Below are positions 16,562 to 23,791 of a DNA stretch of 48,806 bases, piece after piece. A program made the position numbers and the translations under genes. The first letter of the stretch is position 1, and the number at the start of each line of letters is the position of its first letter. Under the pieces are notes generated by a model. That model saw nothing but the letters and a program-made list of their open reading frames with translations. It was not told the DNA's origin and searched no databases. Source of the DNA: Bacteroidales bacterium (lineage in GTDB: Bacteria > Bacteroidota > Bacteroidia > Bacteroidales > VadinHA17); assembly GCA_011620595.1 (NCBI GenBank), contig WOYX01000036.1, positions 1 to 48,806 on the forward strand. Reading direction: 5' to 3'.

Positions 16562-18160
16562 GTGAGAAAAGAACACCTGGTTATGTTAGGCTCACTCTAT
16601 AAACCGAATTATATAAGATACAGCCTTATTGTACTGGCAGTATTACCGCTTTGTATTTTCCGTGATTTTACGATTGCCAACGAGCTGCGATATCTGAGTA
16701 TTGCCGACGAAGCACTGAGGACTGGTTCAATCTTCACTTTCACGAATCACGGGATTGATTATGCCGACAAACCTCCGCTTTACTTCTGGATAATCATGTC
16801 AGGTAAACTGATCTTCGGAAAGCACAGTATGCTCTTCCTGTCACTATTTTCCATCGTACCTGCCCTGGTTATTCTGCATATAATGGACAGCTGGGTGAGG
16901 AACCTCCTGACACAAAAAGAGCGTCTGGTTGCACAACTGATGCTTATAACAAGCGCATACTTCTTAGGCACTTCTGTCTTTCTGCGCATGGATATGCTGA
17001 TGTCAATGTTCATCGTTCTTGCGATGCATTCATTTTACAAAATGTACAGCGGCAGCACTAAAAAGCGTTATACCTTTCTCTTCCCGGTTTTTGTTTTCCT
17101 TGCCCTGTTCACAAAAGGCCCGGTGGGAATAATTGTCCCGCTGGTATCTACCCTGGTGTTCTTAATCAGTAAACGGGCATTGAAATCATTCGGCCGTTAC
17201 TGGGGATGGAAGACCCTGGCAATAATTTTAGCTCTCTGCGGTATATGGTTTGCAGGCGTCTACATGGAAGGCGGGAGCCAGTATCTTGAGAACCTGCTGT
17301 TCCACCAGACTGTCGATCGTGCAGTAAATTCATTCCATCACGCCGAGCCATTTTATTATTATTTCATATCATTCCTCTATACACTTGCCCCATGGTCACT
17401 GCTGATTGCAGGGGTTATAATTTCTGGTTTGATAAATAAATTCACGGTTACTGATATTGAACGGTTATTCCTGGTTACTTCCCTTTCTACGTTTACAGTG
17501 TTATCACTTTTCAGCTCCAAGCTTGAAATCTACCTGCTTCCGGCTTTCCCGTTTTTCGTATATATCACCGTATTGTGGCTGGCAAAAAGTGAACATAAAT
17601 TCTGGGTTTATCTGCTTGCACTGATACCTGCCTTCATTCTCCTGATGATGCTTCCCGGAGTCATTGTTGCTGCTGCATTTGTCCTGCCTGAAGATATCAA
17701 CATAACTGTTCCGGTCTTTCTGGCTGGGTTGATATTATCCGTTTCAGGATTCCTGGCGGTGAGGTTTCTGTTTAAACACAGCCTGAACAACGGGATTATA
17801 ACTATGTGCATTGGTATCCTGCTCTTCATTTTTACAGTCTCATTTTCAGTTCCGAAATACAACTATTTGATTGGACTGGGGGATCTGTGCAATAAGGCTT
17901 TGGAAAGAGCAGGCAGTAACAGCAACCTTAATTTTTATTATTGTAAAGTGCTCCGGGGAGCTAATATGGATGTTTATTTGGGAAAAGAGGTCCGGAAGCT
18001 TGAAATAAAAGACCTGTATGCTCCGGCCGGTAAAATTGAAACACCGGCTATCATATTCCTAGGTAATAAGGCTGTCGAACGGAATGATTCCCTGCAGCTC
18101 TATATAGAAGGAAAATATGTCTTTAAGTCCGGCAATTACAGTTTTGTTGAAATTGAGTGA
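16562..18160 (+). CDS. ArnT-like (GT83/PMT family) lipid-linked sugar transferase
   Basis: Polytopic membrane glycosyltransferase of 532 residues related to ArnT, which moves aminoarabinose from undecaprenyl phosphate to lipid A on the periplasmic side. The first periplasmic loop has the family pattern NELRYLSIADEAL with the acidic residue, followed by DKPPLYFW; about ten hydrophobic helices follow and a short soluble C-terminal domain ends the protein. The frame opens at GTG 16562; ATG at 16583 is an alternative start. It heads a three-gene run with a GT2 and a LAB_N protein. The sugar is unknown because ArnA/ArnB-type genes are absent. Base composition is AT-richer than most of the window. 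Confidence 0.85.
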   Translation: MRKEHLVMLGSLYKPNYIRYSLIVLAVLPLCIFRDFTIANELRYLSIADEALRTGSIFTFTNHGIDYADKPPLYFWIIMSGKLIFGKHSMLFLSLFSIVPALVILHIMDSWVRNLLTQKERLVAQLMLITSAYFLGTSVFLRMDMLMSMFIVLAMHSFYKMYSGSTKKRYTFLFPVFVFLALFTKGPVGIIVPLVSTLVFLISKRALKSFGRYWGWKTLAIILALCGIWFAGVYMEGGSQYLENLLFHQTVDRAVNSFHHAEPFYYYFISFLYTLAPWSLLIAGVIISGLINKFTVTDIERLFLVTSLSTFTVLSLFSSKLEIYLLPAFPFFVYITVLWLAKSEHKFWVYLLALIPAFILLMMLPGVIVAAAFVLPEDINITVPVFLAGLILSVSGFLAVRFLFKHSLNNGIITMCIGILLFIFTVSFSVPKYNYLIGLGDLCNKALERAGSNSNLNFYYCKVLRGANMDVYLGKEVRKLEIKDLYAPAGKIETPAIIFLGNKAVERNDSLQLYIEGKYVFKSGNYSFVEIE

Positions 18161-18179
18161 AAAAACCGGGAAATAATAT

Positions 18180-18929
18180 ATGGTTAAACCATTCGGAAAT
18201 ATTGAAATGAATTTTGAACTGACAATAATCGTTCCTGTCTATAATGAGGAAGGTAACATTGAAAGACTGCATAAAGAACTCTGCCGGTTTCTTGATGGTT
18301 CCGCCATAAAAGCCAAAGTACTGTTTATTAATGATGGATCAAAGGATAGCAGCCTGCAAAAACTCAGGGAAATTTGTAAAAATTCAGACAACTTCACATA
18401 TTGCTCGTTTGACCGCAACTATGGTTTAAGCGCAGCAATCAAAGCCGGATTCGATTACTCAGACACTCCATGGACTGGTTACATGGATGCTGACCTTCAA
18501 ACCACTCCCATGGATTTCAATGTTCTACTTGAATTCACAGGTGAGTATGACCTTATTACGGGAGTCCGGCTGGACAGAAGGGATTCCGCAGTGAAAAATC
18601 TCTCTTCACTGATTGCAAACAAAATCAGGAGGGCATTCACCCATGACGGGATGGATGACACAGGTTGTCCGCTGAAAATTATCCGGACAGACGTTGCCAA
18701 ACGTATTCCAATGTTTAACGGATTGCACAGGTTCCTGCCTGCAATGGTGTTGCTTCAGAACGGGAAAATAAAACAGGTGCCGGTCCGTCATTTTCCAAGA
18801 ACAGACGGCAAATCAAATTTCTATCTTTGGAACCGCTTGATGGGACCTTTGATGGACTGTTTTGCGTATTTATGGATGAAGAAAAAATACATAAACTATA
18901 AAGTTGAGGAATCCAGTCAAAATCCCTGA
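18180..18929 (+). CDS. Family 2 glycosyltransferase (polyprenyl-phosphate sugar synthase-like)
   Basis: GT-A enzyme of 249 residues similar to DPM1/ArnC without C-terminal membrane helices. Motifs are IIVPVYNEEGNIERL, INDGSKDSS, FDRNYGLSAAIKAG and the metal-binding MDADLQTTPMDF. It most likely makes the undecaprenyl-phosphate sugar that the upstream ArnT-like enzyme uses. ATG at 18180 adds nine residues; ATG at 18207 (MNFELTIIVPVYNEE) fits homologues better. It lies 19 bases after the ArnT-like gene and 8 bases before the LAB_N gene, so it is clearly one operon. A low G+C third position is obvious. Confidence 0.88.
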   Translation: MVKPFGNIEMNFELTIIVPVYNEEGNIERLHKELCRFLDGSAIKAKVLFINDGSKDSSLQKLREICKNSDNFTYCSFDRNYGLSAAIKAGFDYSDTPWTGYMDADLQTTPMDFNVLLEFTGEYDLITGVRLDRRDSAVKNLSSLIANKIRRAFTHDGMDDTGCPLKIIRTDVAKRIPMFNGLHRFLPAMVLLQNGKIKQVPVRHFPRTDGKSNFYLWNRLMGPLMDCFAYLWMKKKYINYKVEESSQNP

Positions 18930-18937
18930 TCATTACT

Positions 18938-19561
18938 ATGAGTAACTGGATTATTTATGGGATTGGATTTCTGGCACAAATTCTGTTTTCCAGCCGGATC
19001 CTCTTGCAGTGGATTGTTTCTGAAAGGCACAAAAAAGTCATTGCTCCTCATCTTTTCTGGGAGATAAGTCTTGTGGCTTCAGTCCTTATGTTTGTTTACG
19101 GATACCTGCGTGATGACTTTGCAATAATGTTAGGGCAGGTCATCACTTATTATGTCTATATCAGGAATATTCAGCTTGAGAACCAGTGGAAAAAAATCCC
19201 GGTAGTGCTGAGGATCTTTTTATATTTATTCCCCACCATTATCCTGATATACGGTTACAATAACAATGTTATAGACAGAGCAAACCTTTTTAATAAAGAA
19301 CTTATTGCACCTTTGCTGATGGCCCTGGGGATTGTCTCTCAGGTATTGTTCACCTTAAGGTTTGTGTACCAGTGGGTATATTCGGAAAGAAGAAAGGAAT
19401 CAATGCTGCCCATGGGTTTCTGGCTTTTGAGTTTCATAGGCTCTTTCCTGATTTTCATTTACGCAATATTCAGAAAGGACCCTGTGCTTTTTTTAGCGCA
19501 TCTTTCAGGTATGGTGGCTTATTCAAGGAATATTTTCATCCTGAAGAAGTACGGTTCATAA
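18938..19561 (+). CDS. Tandem LAB_N-domain membrane protein, candidate glycolipid flippase
   Basis: Polytopic protein of 207 residues made of two copies of the lipid-A biosynthesis N-terminal (LAB_N) domain. Copy 1 covers about residues 9-80, with QWIVSER at 24-30 and YIRNIQL at 74-80. Copy 2 covers 131-202, with QWVYSER at 145-151 and YSRNIFI at 195-201. The spacing between motifs is 50 residues in both copies. Each copy has three hydrophobic segments and a single helix (about 93-108) joins them, giving 3+1+3. No glycosyltransferase domain is present, unlike LpxB fusions. A role in flipping or presenting a lipid-linked sugar to the ArnT-like enzyme is inferred from position only. Confidence 0.85.
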   Translation: MSNWIIYGIGFLAQILFSSRILLQWIVSERHKKVIAPHLFWEISLVASVLMFVYGYLRDDFAIMLGQVITYYVYIRNIQLENQWKKIPVVLRIFLYLFPTIILIYGYNNNVIDRANLFNKELIAPLLMALGIVSQVLFTLRFVYQWVYSERRKESMLPMGFWLLSFIGSFLIFIYAIFRKDPVLFLAHLSGMVAYSRNIFILKKYGS

Positions 19562-19798
19562 ACTGCTCATTCAAAACCGAAAACAAAAATGACAGGCTGG
19601 AATATACCTTTCATATCGGGGAAACAGGATCGGCAACGCTGAAGGTCAACAGCACCAACAGGCAGCAAATATCATTCTACGGTGACCTGACAGAAACTGA
19701 CAGGGAAAGATAGACTGTTCTATACCTGATGTCCCATCATGGCGGAGAGCAGCGCATGGATGATAAAGGCACATCCTGCAATAAAGAATAGGGAGATG

Positions 19799-20185
19799 TC
19801 AACGGCTCGTCACTACGGGTTTGATATCGAGCACCGGGGTGTTGTTCAATGCATCGAGACCGGTGACGGTGAGAGTATTCTCTTCAACCCTCAGCAGCCT
19901 GACGGTGGTCATGCCGATCATGCTCGGCCTGCGGGGAGTGCAGCATGCAAAGACACCCCTCACCTCCCCCGACCGGGTGACGGTACGAAGCTCATAATCG
20001 TCGGACCGGTCAAAGTAAAAAAGGATGTTAAGCTCACTGTGCTTTTCGATCCGGTACAGCGCATCGGCAAACTGTTCCTTCACCTCGATGGTTGAGATGC
20101 TCTCCTTCATCCTGTCGGTATCACCCGGTTCGGCACTCTCCCACTCGTTGTGCACGTATCCTATGATCTCTATCTTCAGATCCAT
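19799..20185 (-). CDS. TrmO/TsaA-like (UPF0066) protein, variant motif
   Basis: Protein of 128 residues with the TrmO beta-barrel domain; E. coli TrmO N6-methylates the t6A37 base of tRNA-Thr using SAM. Recognisable parts are IEIIGYVHNEW at the N terminus, GVFACCTPRRPSMIGMTTVRLL and TVTGLDALNNTPVLDIKP at the C terminus. The canonical RPNPIG becomes RPSMIG, and the extra C-terminal domain of long TrmO proteins is absent. It is the last gene of the nikR-ABC operon, 21 bases after the ATPase gene. Function could be tRNA methylation or something tied to metal uptake. Confidence 0.8.
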   Translation of the reverse strand: MDLKIEIIGYVHNEWESAEPGDTDRMKESISTIEVKEQFADALYRIEKHSELNILFYFDRSDDYELRTVTRSGEVRGVFACCTPRRPSMIGMTTVRLLRVEENTLTVTGLDALNNTPVLDIKPVVTSR

Positions 20186-20206
20186 TTTTTGTCCTGCTTA
20201 GGTTTG

Positions 20207-20971
20207 TTAAAGCGGCTCTGTTGGCAGGATGAACATCTCTCCCTCATGCCGTATTATCTTTGTCCTTACCCCGTATATATCCTCTATCAGTTCCTCACGG
20301 AAGATATCACTCCCACCCTCGGCCCTCACCTGCCCGTCGTCGAGTATGATAAACTCACTGCAATACTTCAGCGCAAGGTTGAGATCGTGTATGGCCACCA
20401 GCACGGTGATGCCACCAGTGGCAAGCTCTCCGAGCAGGAGCAGAATCTCATGCTGATGCCTGAGATCGAGGTTGGCTGTCGGCTCGTCGAGGAGTATCAC
20501 CGACGGTTGCTGTGCCAGCGCCCTGGCGATGAAGACCTGCTGCCGTTGCCCTCCGCTGAGTTTGTTGAGATCCTTGAGCGCAATATCATCGAGGCCGAGT
20601 CTTACCAGTATCTCTGCCGTGATCCTGCGGTCGTCCTTGCCGGGCGACCAGCTGATATAAGGATTACGGCCCAGCAGGACAGTGTCAAACACCGTGGCCG
20701 GGAAGGTATTGTACTGCATCTGCGGGACATATGCCATCTCCCTGGCCATCTCCCTGGCGCTGATGCTGCCGACACTGCGTCCCATCACCTCCACCGTTCC
20801 GGCCTGCGGCGTTAATATGCCATTGATAAGCCTTAAGAGAGTGCTCTTTCCCGAACCGTTAGGACCGAGGAGGGCGGTGAAAGAGCCCTTTGCAAAGCTG
20901 TGCGTTATGCCTTTGATGACCGGGAAGCCGTTATAGGCAAACTGCACGCCGGAGAGGGTTATCATTTCCAC
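20207..20971 (-). CDS. Metal/metallophore ABC transporter ATP-binding protein
   Basis: FecE/BtuD-type ATPase of 254 residues powering a FecCD-type importer. Walker A is GPNGSGKST, the Q-loop is in YVPQMQ, the signature is LSGGQRQQ, Walker B is VILLDEPTANLD and the H-loop is VAIHDLN. The C-terminal tail (EELIEDIYGVRTKIIRHEGEMFILP) is typical of iron-chelate and cobalamin-type ATPases. Its start overlaps the permease stop by ten bases. Given the NikR gene at the head of the operon, nickel (or a nickel chelate) is the likely cargo, although the family alone would suggest iron, haem or corrinoid. Confidence 0.92.
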   Translation of the reverse strand: MEMITLSGVQFAYNGFPVIKGITHSFAKGSFTALLGPNGSGKSTLLRLINGILTPQAGTVEVMGRSVGSISAREMAREMAYVPQMQYNTFPATVFDTVLLGRNPYISWSPGKDDRRITAEILVRLGLDDIALKDLNKLSGGQRQQVFIARALAQQPSVILLDEPTANLDLRHQHEILLLLGELATGGITVLVAIHDLNLALKYCSEFIILDDGQVRAEGGSDIFREELIEDIYGVRTKIIRHEGEMFILPTEPL

Positions 20972-22038
20972 TGTGCCCCTCCTTTCCCTTTGACAAGCAG
21001 CAATATAAACAACGGAGCGCCTATTACCGATGTAAGAATGCCCACCGGCAGCACCATGGGTGAGATGAGCGTCCGTGCAACGATGTCGCAGCCAACCATG
21101 AAGGCAGCGCCGGCAAGTGCTGCTCCGGGTATCAGAAACCGCTCATCGCTGCCGATGACCCTTCTGACCATGTGGGGCACCACCAGACCCACGAAGGCAA
21201 TGATACCGTAGAACGAGACCACCGTCGCCGTGGCCAGCGAGGCCAGGATCATGGCGGTGAGCCTCAGCCTGCCGATATTGACCCCCAGACTTCGTGCGGT
21301 CTCGTCGCCGGCATCCAGAGCGTTATAGTTCCACCGGTTCCGGTAGAAATAGATCATCACGGGCAGCAGGATGATCACCTGTATCATCAGCTCGCGCCAT
21401 CCACCCTTGCTCAGGTCGCCAAAGGTCCAGAAGACTATGGCAGCCAGCTGCACATCGTCGGCCAGGTACTGAATGGCAGCGGTGAGCGCCGTGAAGAGCG
21501 AACTGGCAATGATGCCTGTGAGGATCATATTCTCAGGTGTGGCCCCCCTGTGCCTTGCCACCAGCAGTATCAGGAAGCAGGCGATGAGCGACCAGAAGAA
21601 TGCCGAGAGAGTTACAACATAGGGGTTTGCAATGAGGACGGCATCATTGCTGCTGCTGTTCATGCTTCCTGCCCCGAAGATTATCACCGCAAAGGCAGCC
21701 CCGAAGGCGGCAGCATTGCTTATACCGAGGGTAAAGGGCGACCCCAGGGGGTTGCGCAGCACGCTCTGCATCACCACACCGCTGACCGACAGGGCTATGC
21801 CGCTCACTATCCCCGCCAGCACGCGTGGCAGCCTGATCTGCATCACGATACCGCGGTGCAGCTCCTCGCCGCCGCTACCAAACAGTGAGAACAGGTCGCT
21901 GAGGCTGATGCTGCTTGGTCCGAGGGCAAGTCCCAAAACAGCAAGCAACAGTGTCGCCAGCGCCGCCAGCCAGAGGTACCTCCCCTTGCGCTCCGTAAAC
22001 CGGGCATATTGCTTTTCTATCTCATTCTCCCTGCTCAT
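20962..22038 (-). CDS. FecCD-family ABC transporter permease
   Basis: Inner-membrane permease of 358 residues, with about nine to ten hydrophobic helices after a basic N terminus. Family landmarks are RLPRVLAGIVSGIALSVSG, QSVLRNPLGSPFTLGISNAA, SLGVNIGRLRL (the coupling helix that contacts the ATPase) and GLVVPHMVRRVIGSDER, with GADMV-like end GAPLFILLL. A single permease gene implies a homodimer. It overlaps the binding-protein gene by four bases upstream and the ATPase gene by ten bases downstream. Confidence 0.93.
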   Translation of the reverse strand: MSRENEIEKQYARFTERKGRYLWLAALATLLLAVLGLALGPSSISLSDLFSLFGSGGEELHRGIVMQIRLPRVLAGIVSGIALSVSGVVMQSVLRNPLGSPFTLGISNAAAFGAAFAVIIFGAGSMNSSSNDAVLIANPYVVTLSAFFWSLIACFLILLVARHRGATPENMILTGIIASSLFTALTAAIQYLADDVQLAAIVFWTFGDLSKGGWRELMIQVIILLPVMIYFYRNRWNYNALDAGDETARSLGVNIGRLRLTAMILASLATATVVSFYGIIAFVGLVVPHMVRRVIGSDERFLIPGAALAGAAFMVGCDIVARTLISPMVLPVGILTSVIGAPLFILLLVKGKGGAQWK

Positions 22039-23135
22039 TCCCTTGCCGTTTTGCCAGGCCGCTCGAAGGGCCGGTAATAATCGTAAACCTGATCATATAT
22101 GTCGGTGCCGTAAAAAAAACGGTAAATCTCCCGGCATTTTTCCGTAACGTCAACGTCGCCGAATGATGAGGGCAGCAGTACTGAGCCTATATACCATACA
22201 TTACAGAGAATATTCTCATAGTTGGTGGTGTTCCAGTTGTATGGCAAAACAGTATATATCTCGCCTGCGCGGAATGCCGAAAGGGAATTGCTCACCACTC
22301 CGGGAGTTATCTCCTCCTGCCATATCTGCCGTCCGGCGGCATCGAGAAAGATGACATCCGGATCCCACTCTATCAGTTGTTCCTGGTCAATGAAAAGAAC
22401 CACGTGGCCAGGTTCGCTCCGGTCGCTTCTCAGTTGTGGCTCATCGGCTACATTCTTTACAGAGAGAATATTGAAGGGAGGATAGTCGGGTTCAGTCGAT
22501 GTGAGCCCGTGTGCGCCGTTGTATGCCACGCCTCCCACATAGGCTGTCCGTTGAGGCTCCGACGCCCTGGAGGCCCGGGAGACACACTCATCAATTGTTG
22601 TTTCAAAGTAACTGATAATGCTGTCGGCCCGCTCTGGCAAGCCGAATATCTCTCCCAGAATAGTAAGCGTATTATAAAGGGCATCCCTTTTCTTCCCCAG
22701 GTCACCGTAATCGAGCAGGATGACCGGCTTTCCGGTCAGCCGCTGCAGCCTGTCGGCTTCCTGTGTCGACATGAAGGTCGCAATGATGAGGTCGCTCCCG
22801 GCATCAGCCAGCAACTCGGTGTCATAGTTATTGCCGGCACCTATTACCGGCAGTCCCCTGAGGTAAGGGTTGGCAAAGAGGTAGGGTACGTTGCGCCTCT
22901 GCTCGCTCCCTTCGATGTGACTTACCCTGTCAGTGACACCCATGTATGCCAGCAGCCTCATCGTCCCCGACTTGAGTGCTATGACCGAGAGCACCGTATC
23001 AGGTATAATGACGTTTCGGCCGGTGTAATCGGTTATTAGTCGCCCCGCACGGCCTGTGCGGCTGCTGGAGGAGCATGCTGCAAGAGCCAGCATGATCATC
23101 AGCAATATCAGGGCCGGCACTCTACGTTTCATCAT
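22035..23135 (-). CDS. ABC transporter substrate-binding lipoprotein (FepB/BtuF type)
   Basis: Periplasmic lipoprotein of 366 residues that captures the metal or chelate for the FecCD-type transporter. The signal peptide ends in the lipobox LAAC (Cys 21). The mature protein starts with ITDYTGRNVIIPDTVLSVIAL, the usual entry to the Peripla_BP_2 fold. GSDLIIATFMSTQEADRLQRL and DPDVIFLDAAGRQIW follow as in class III binding proteins. There is no obvious His-rich nickel loop. The start overlaps the NikR stop by 14 bases. Bacteroidota usually add a TonB receptor for such substrates, and none is in the window. Confidence 0.9.
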   Translation of the reverse strand: MMKRRVPALILLMIMLALAACSSSSRTGRAGRLITDYTGRNVIIPDTVLSVIALKSGTMRLLAYMGVTDRVSHIEGSEQRRNVPYLFANPYLRGLPVIGAGNNYDTELLADAGSDLIIATFMSTQEADRLQRLTGKPVILLDYGDLGKKRDALYNTLTILGEIFGLPERADSIISYFETTIDECVSRASRASEPQRTAYVGGVAYNGAHGLTSTEPDYPPFNILSVKNVADEPQLRSDRSEPGHVVLFIDQEQLIEWDPDVIFLDAAGRQIWQEEITPGVVSNSLSAFRAGEIYTVLPYNWNTTNYENILCNVWYIGSVLLPSSFGDVDVTEKCREIYRFFYGTDIYDQVYDYYRPFERPGKTARE

Positions 23136-23550
23136 GATGCTCCCCGCCCGCTAAACGTGCCATGGTCAGCCTTGCATACCTGACGCCCTTTACGCTCCGC
23201 AACTTGTCGGCCAGCGCTGTCAGCTCCGCCGCCCGGCCCCTGACAGCCAGCAGTTCCATACACTGTCCGCGATCAAGGTGCAGATGAACAGACGACAGTA
23301 TCAGGTTGTTCCTTTCATGCTGCAGGCGGGTTAGCTGTGCTACCAGCCCCCTGCGGTGATGATGGTATATCATCGTCAGCGACCCTGCCACCTCATTGTT
23401 GCACTGCCACTTGCTTTCTGCCAGACCGTTGCTGATGAGATGCCTTATTGCCTGGGAGCGGTTGACAAATAGATTCTCCTCAACAAAACCGTCGAGCGCC
23501 TCAAGCAACTCCTTCTCGAGTGAAACCCCAAAACGTATTACCGGCATCAT
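23122..23550 (-). CDS. nikR: Nickel-responsive regulator NikR
   Basis: Ribbon-helix-helix repressor of 142 residues that binds DNA when loaded with nickel. The N-terminal RHH is RFGVSLEKELLEALDGF...NRSQAIRHLI. The C-terminal ACT-like metal domain keeps all four nickel ligands in register with E. coli NikR: His78, His89, His91 and Cys97 (SSVHLHLDRGQC). It is the first gene of an operon with the ABC transporter, so it is probably autoregulated; a palindromic candidate operator overlaps its start codon. This gene is the main reason for calling the transporter nickel-related. Confidence 0.93.
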   Translation of the reverse strand: MMPVIRFGVSLEKELLEALDGFVEENLFVNRSQAIRHLISNGLAESKWQCNNEVAGSLTMIYHHHRRGLVAQLTRLQHERNNLILSSVHLHLDRGQCMELLAVRGRAAELTALADKLRSVKGVRYARLTMARLAGGEHHDET

Positions 23551-23576
23551 GTTACTTTTTTAAAAATTCGTAATAT
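23549..23576. promoter_or_regulatory. Candidate NikR operator ATGTTAC-N14-GTAATAT
   Basis: Two 7-base arms that match as an inverted repeat at six of seven positions, separated by 14 bases. The spacing and the GTTAC/GTAAC core resemble the long-spaced NikR operators reported in other bacteria. It overlaps the first bases of nikR and lies just downstream of a minus-strand TATATTTA (23590-23583), a likely -7 box. Confidence 0.5.
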
Positions 23577-23610
23577 CCACAGTAAATATAGTCATCAAGA
23601 TTTTATTATG

Positions 23611-23628
23611 TGTAACAAAAATGTAACA
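23611..23628 (+). promoter_or_regulatory. Candidate Pho box (TGTAACA-N4-TGTAACA) of phosphate permease
   Basis: Two identical heptamers at 23611-23617 and 23622-23628 with AAAA between them, an 11-bp period like the E. coli PhoB box. It lies about 165 bases upstream of the PiT gene and is matched by three such units upstream of the PhoB-like gene. Confidence 0.5.
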
Positions 23629-23791
23629 GTGCTATTTTTTTGTACTTTTTGGTATTTGAGTTAATTTCGCCATGTCAAAATGTATTTGTTTTTATAAATA
23701 TCTTATATTTAAAGCAATATTGATGATCCTAACAGAGTGTCACGGGAAGATCCGCGCATCATGCAGGGAAATCTCATTAATATTTTAACAG

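Noticed and set aside
19562-19713. Plus-strand open frame after the LAB_N gene (LEYTFHIGETGSATLKV)
   Set aside because: It is the tail of a frame overlapping the LAB_N gene, with no start of its own and no family match I know; possibly a relic but too weak.
19720-19800. Hydrophobic stretch on the minus strand after the TrmO-like gene (ISLFFIAGCAFIIHALL)
   Set aside because: The frame has no start codon before the hydrophobic part and a stop just upstream; not supportable as a gene.
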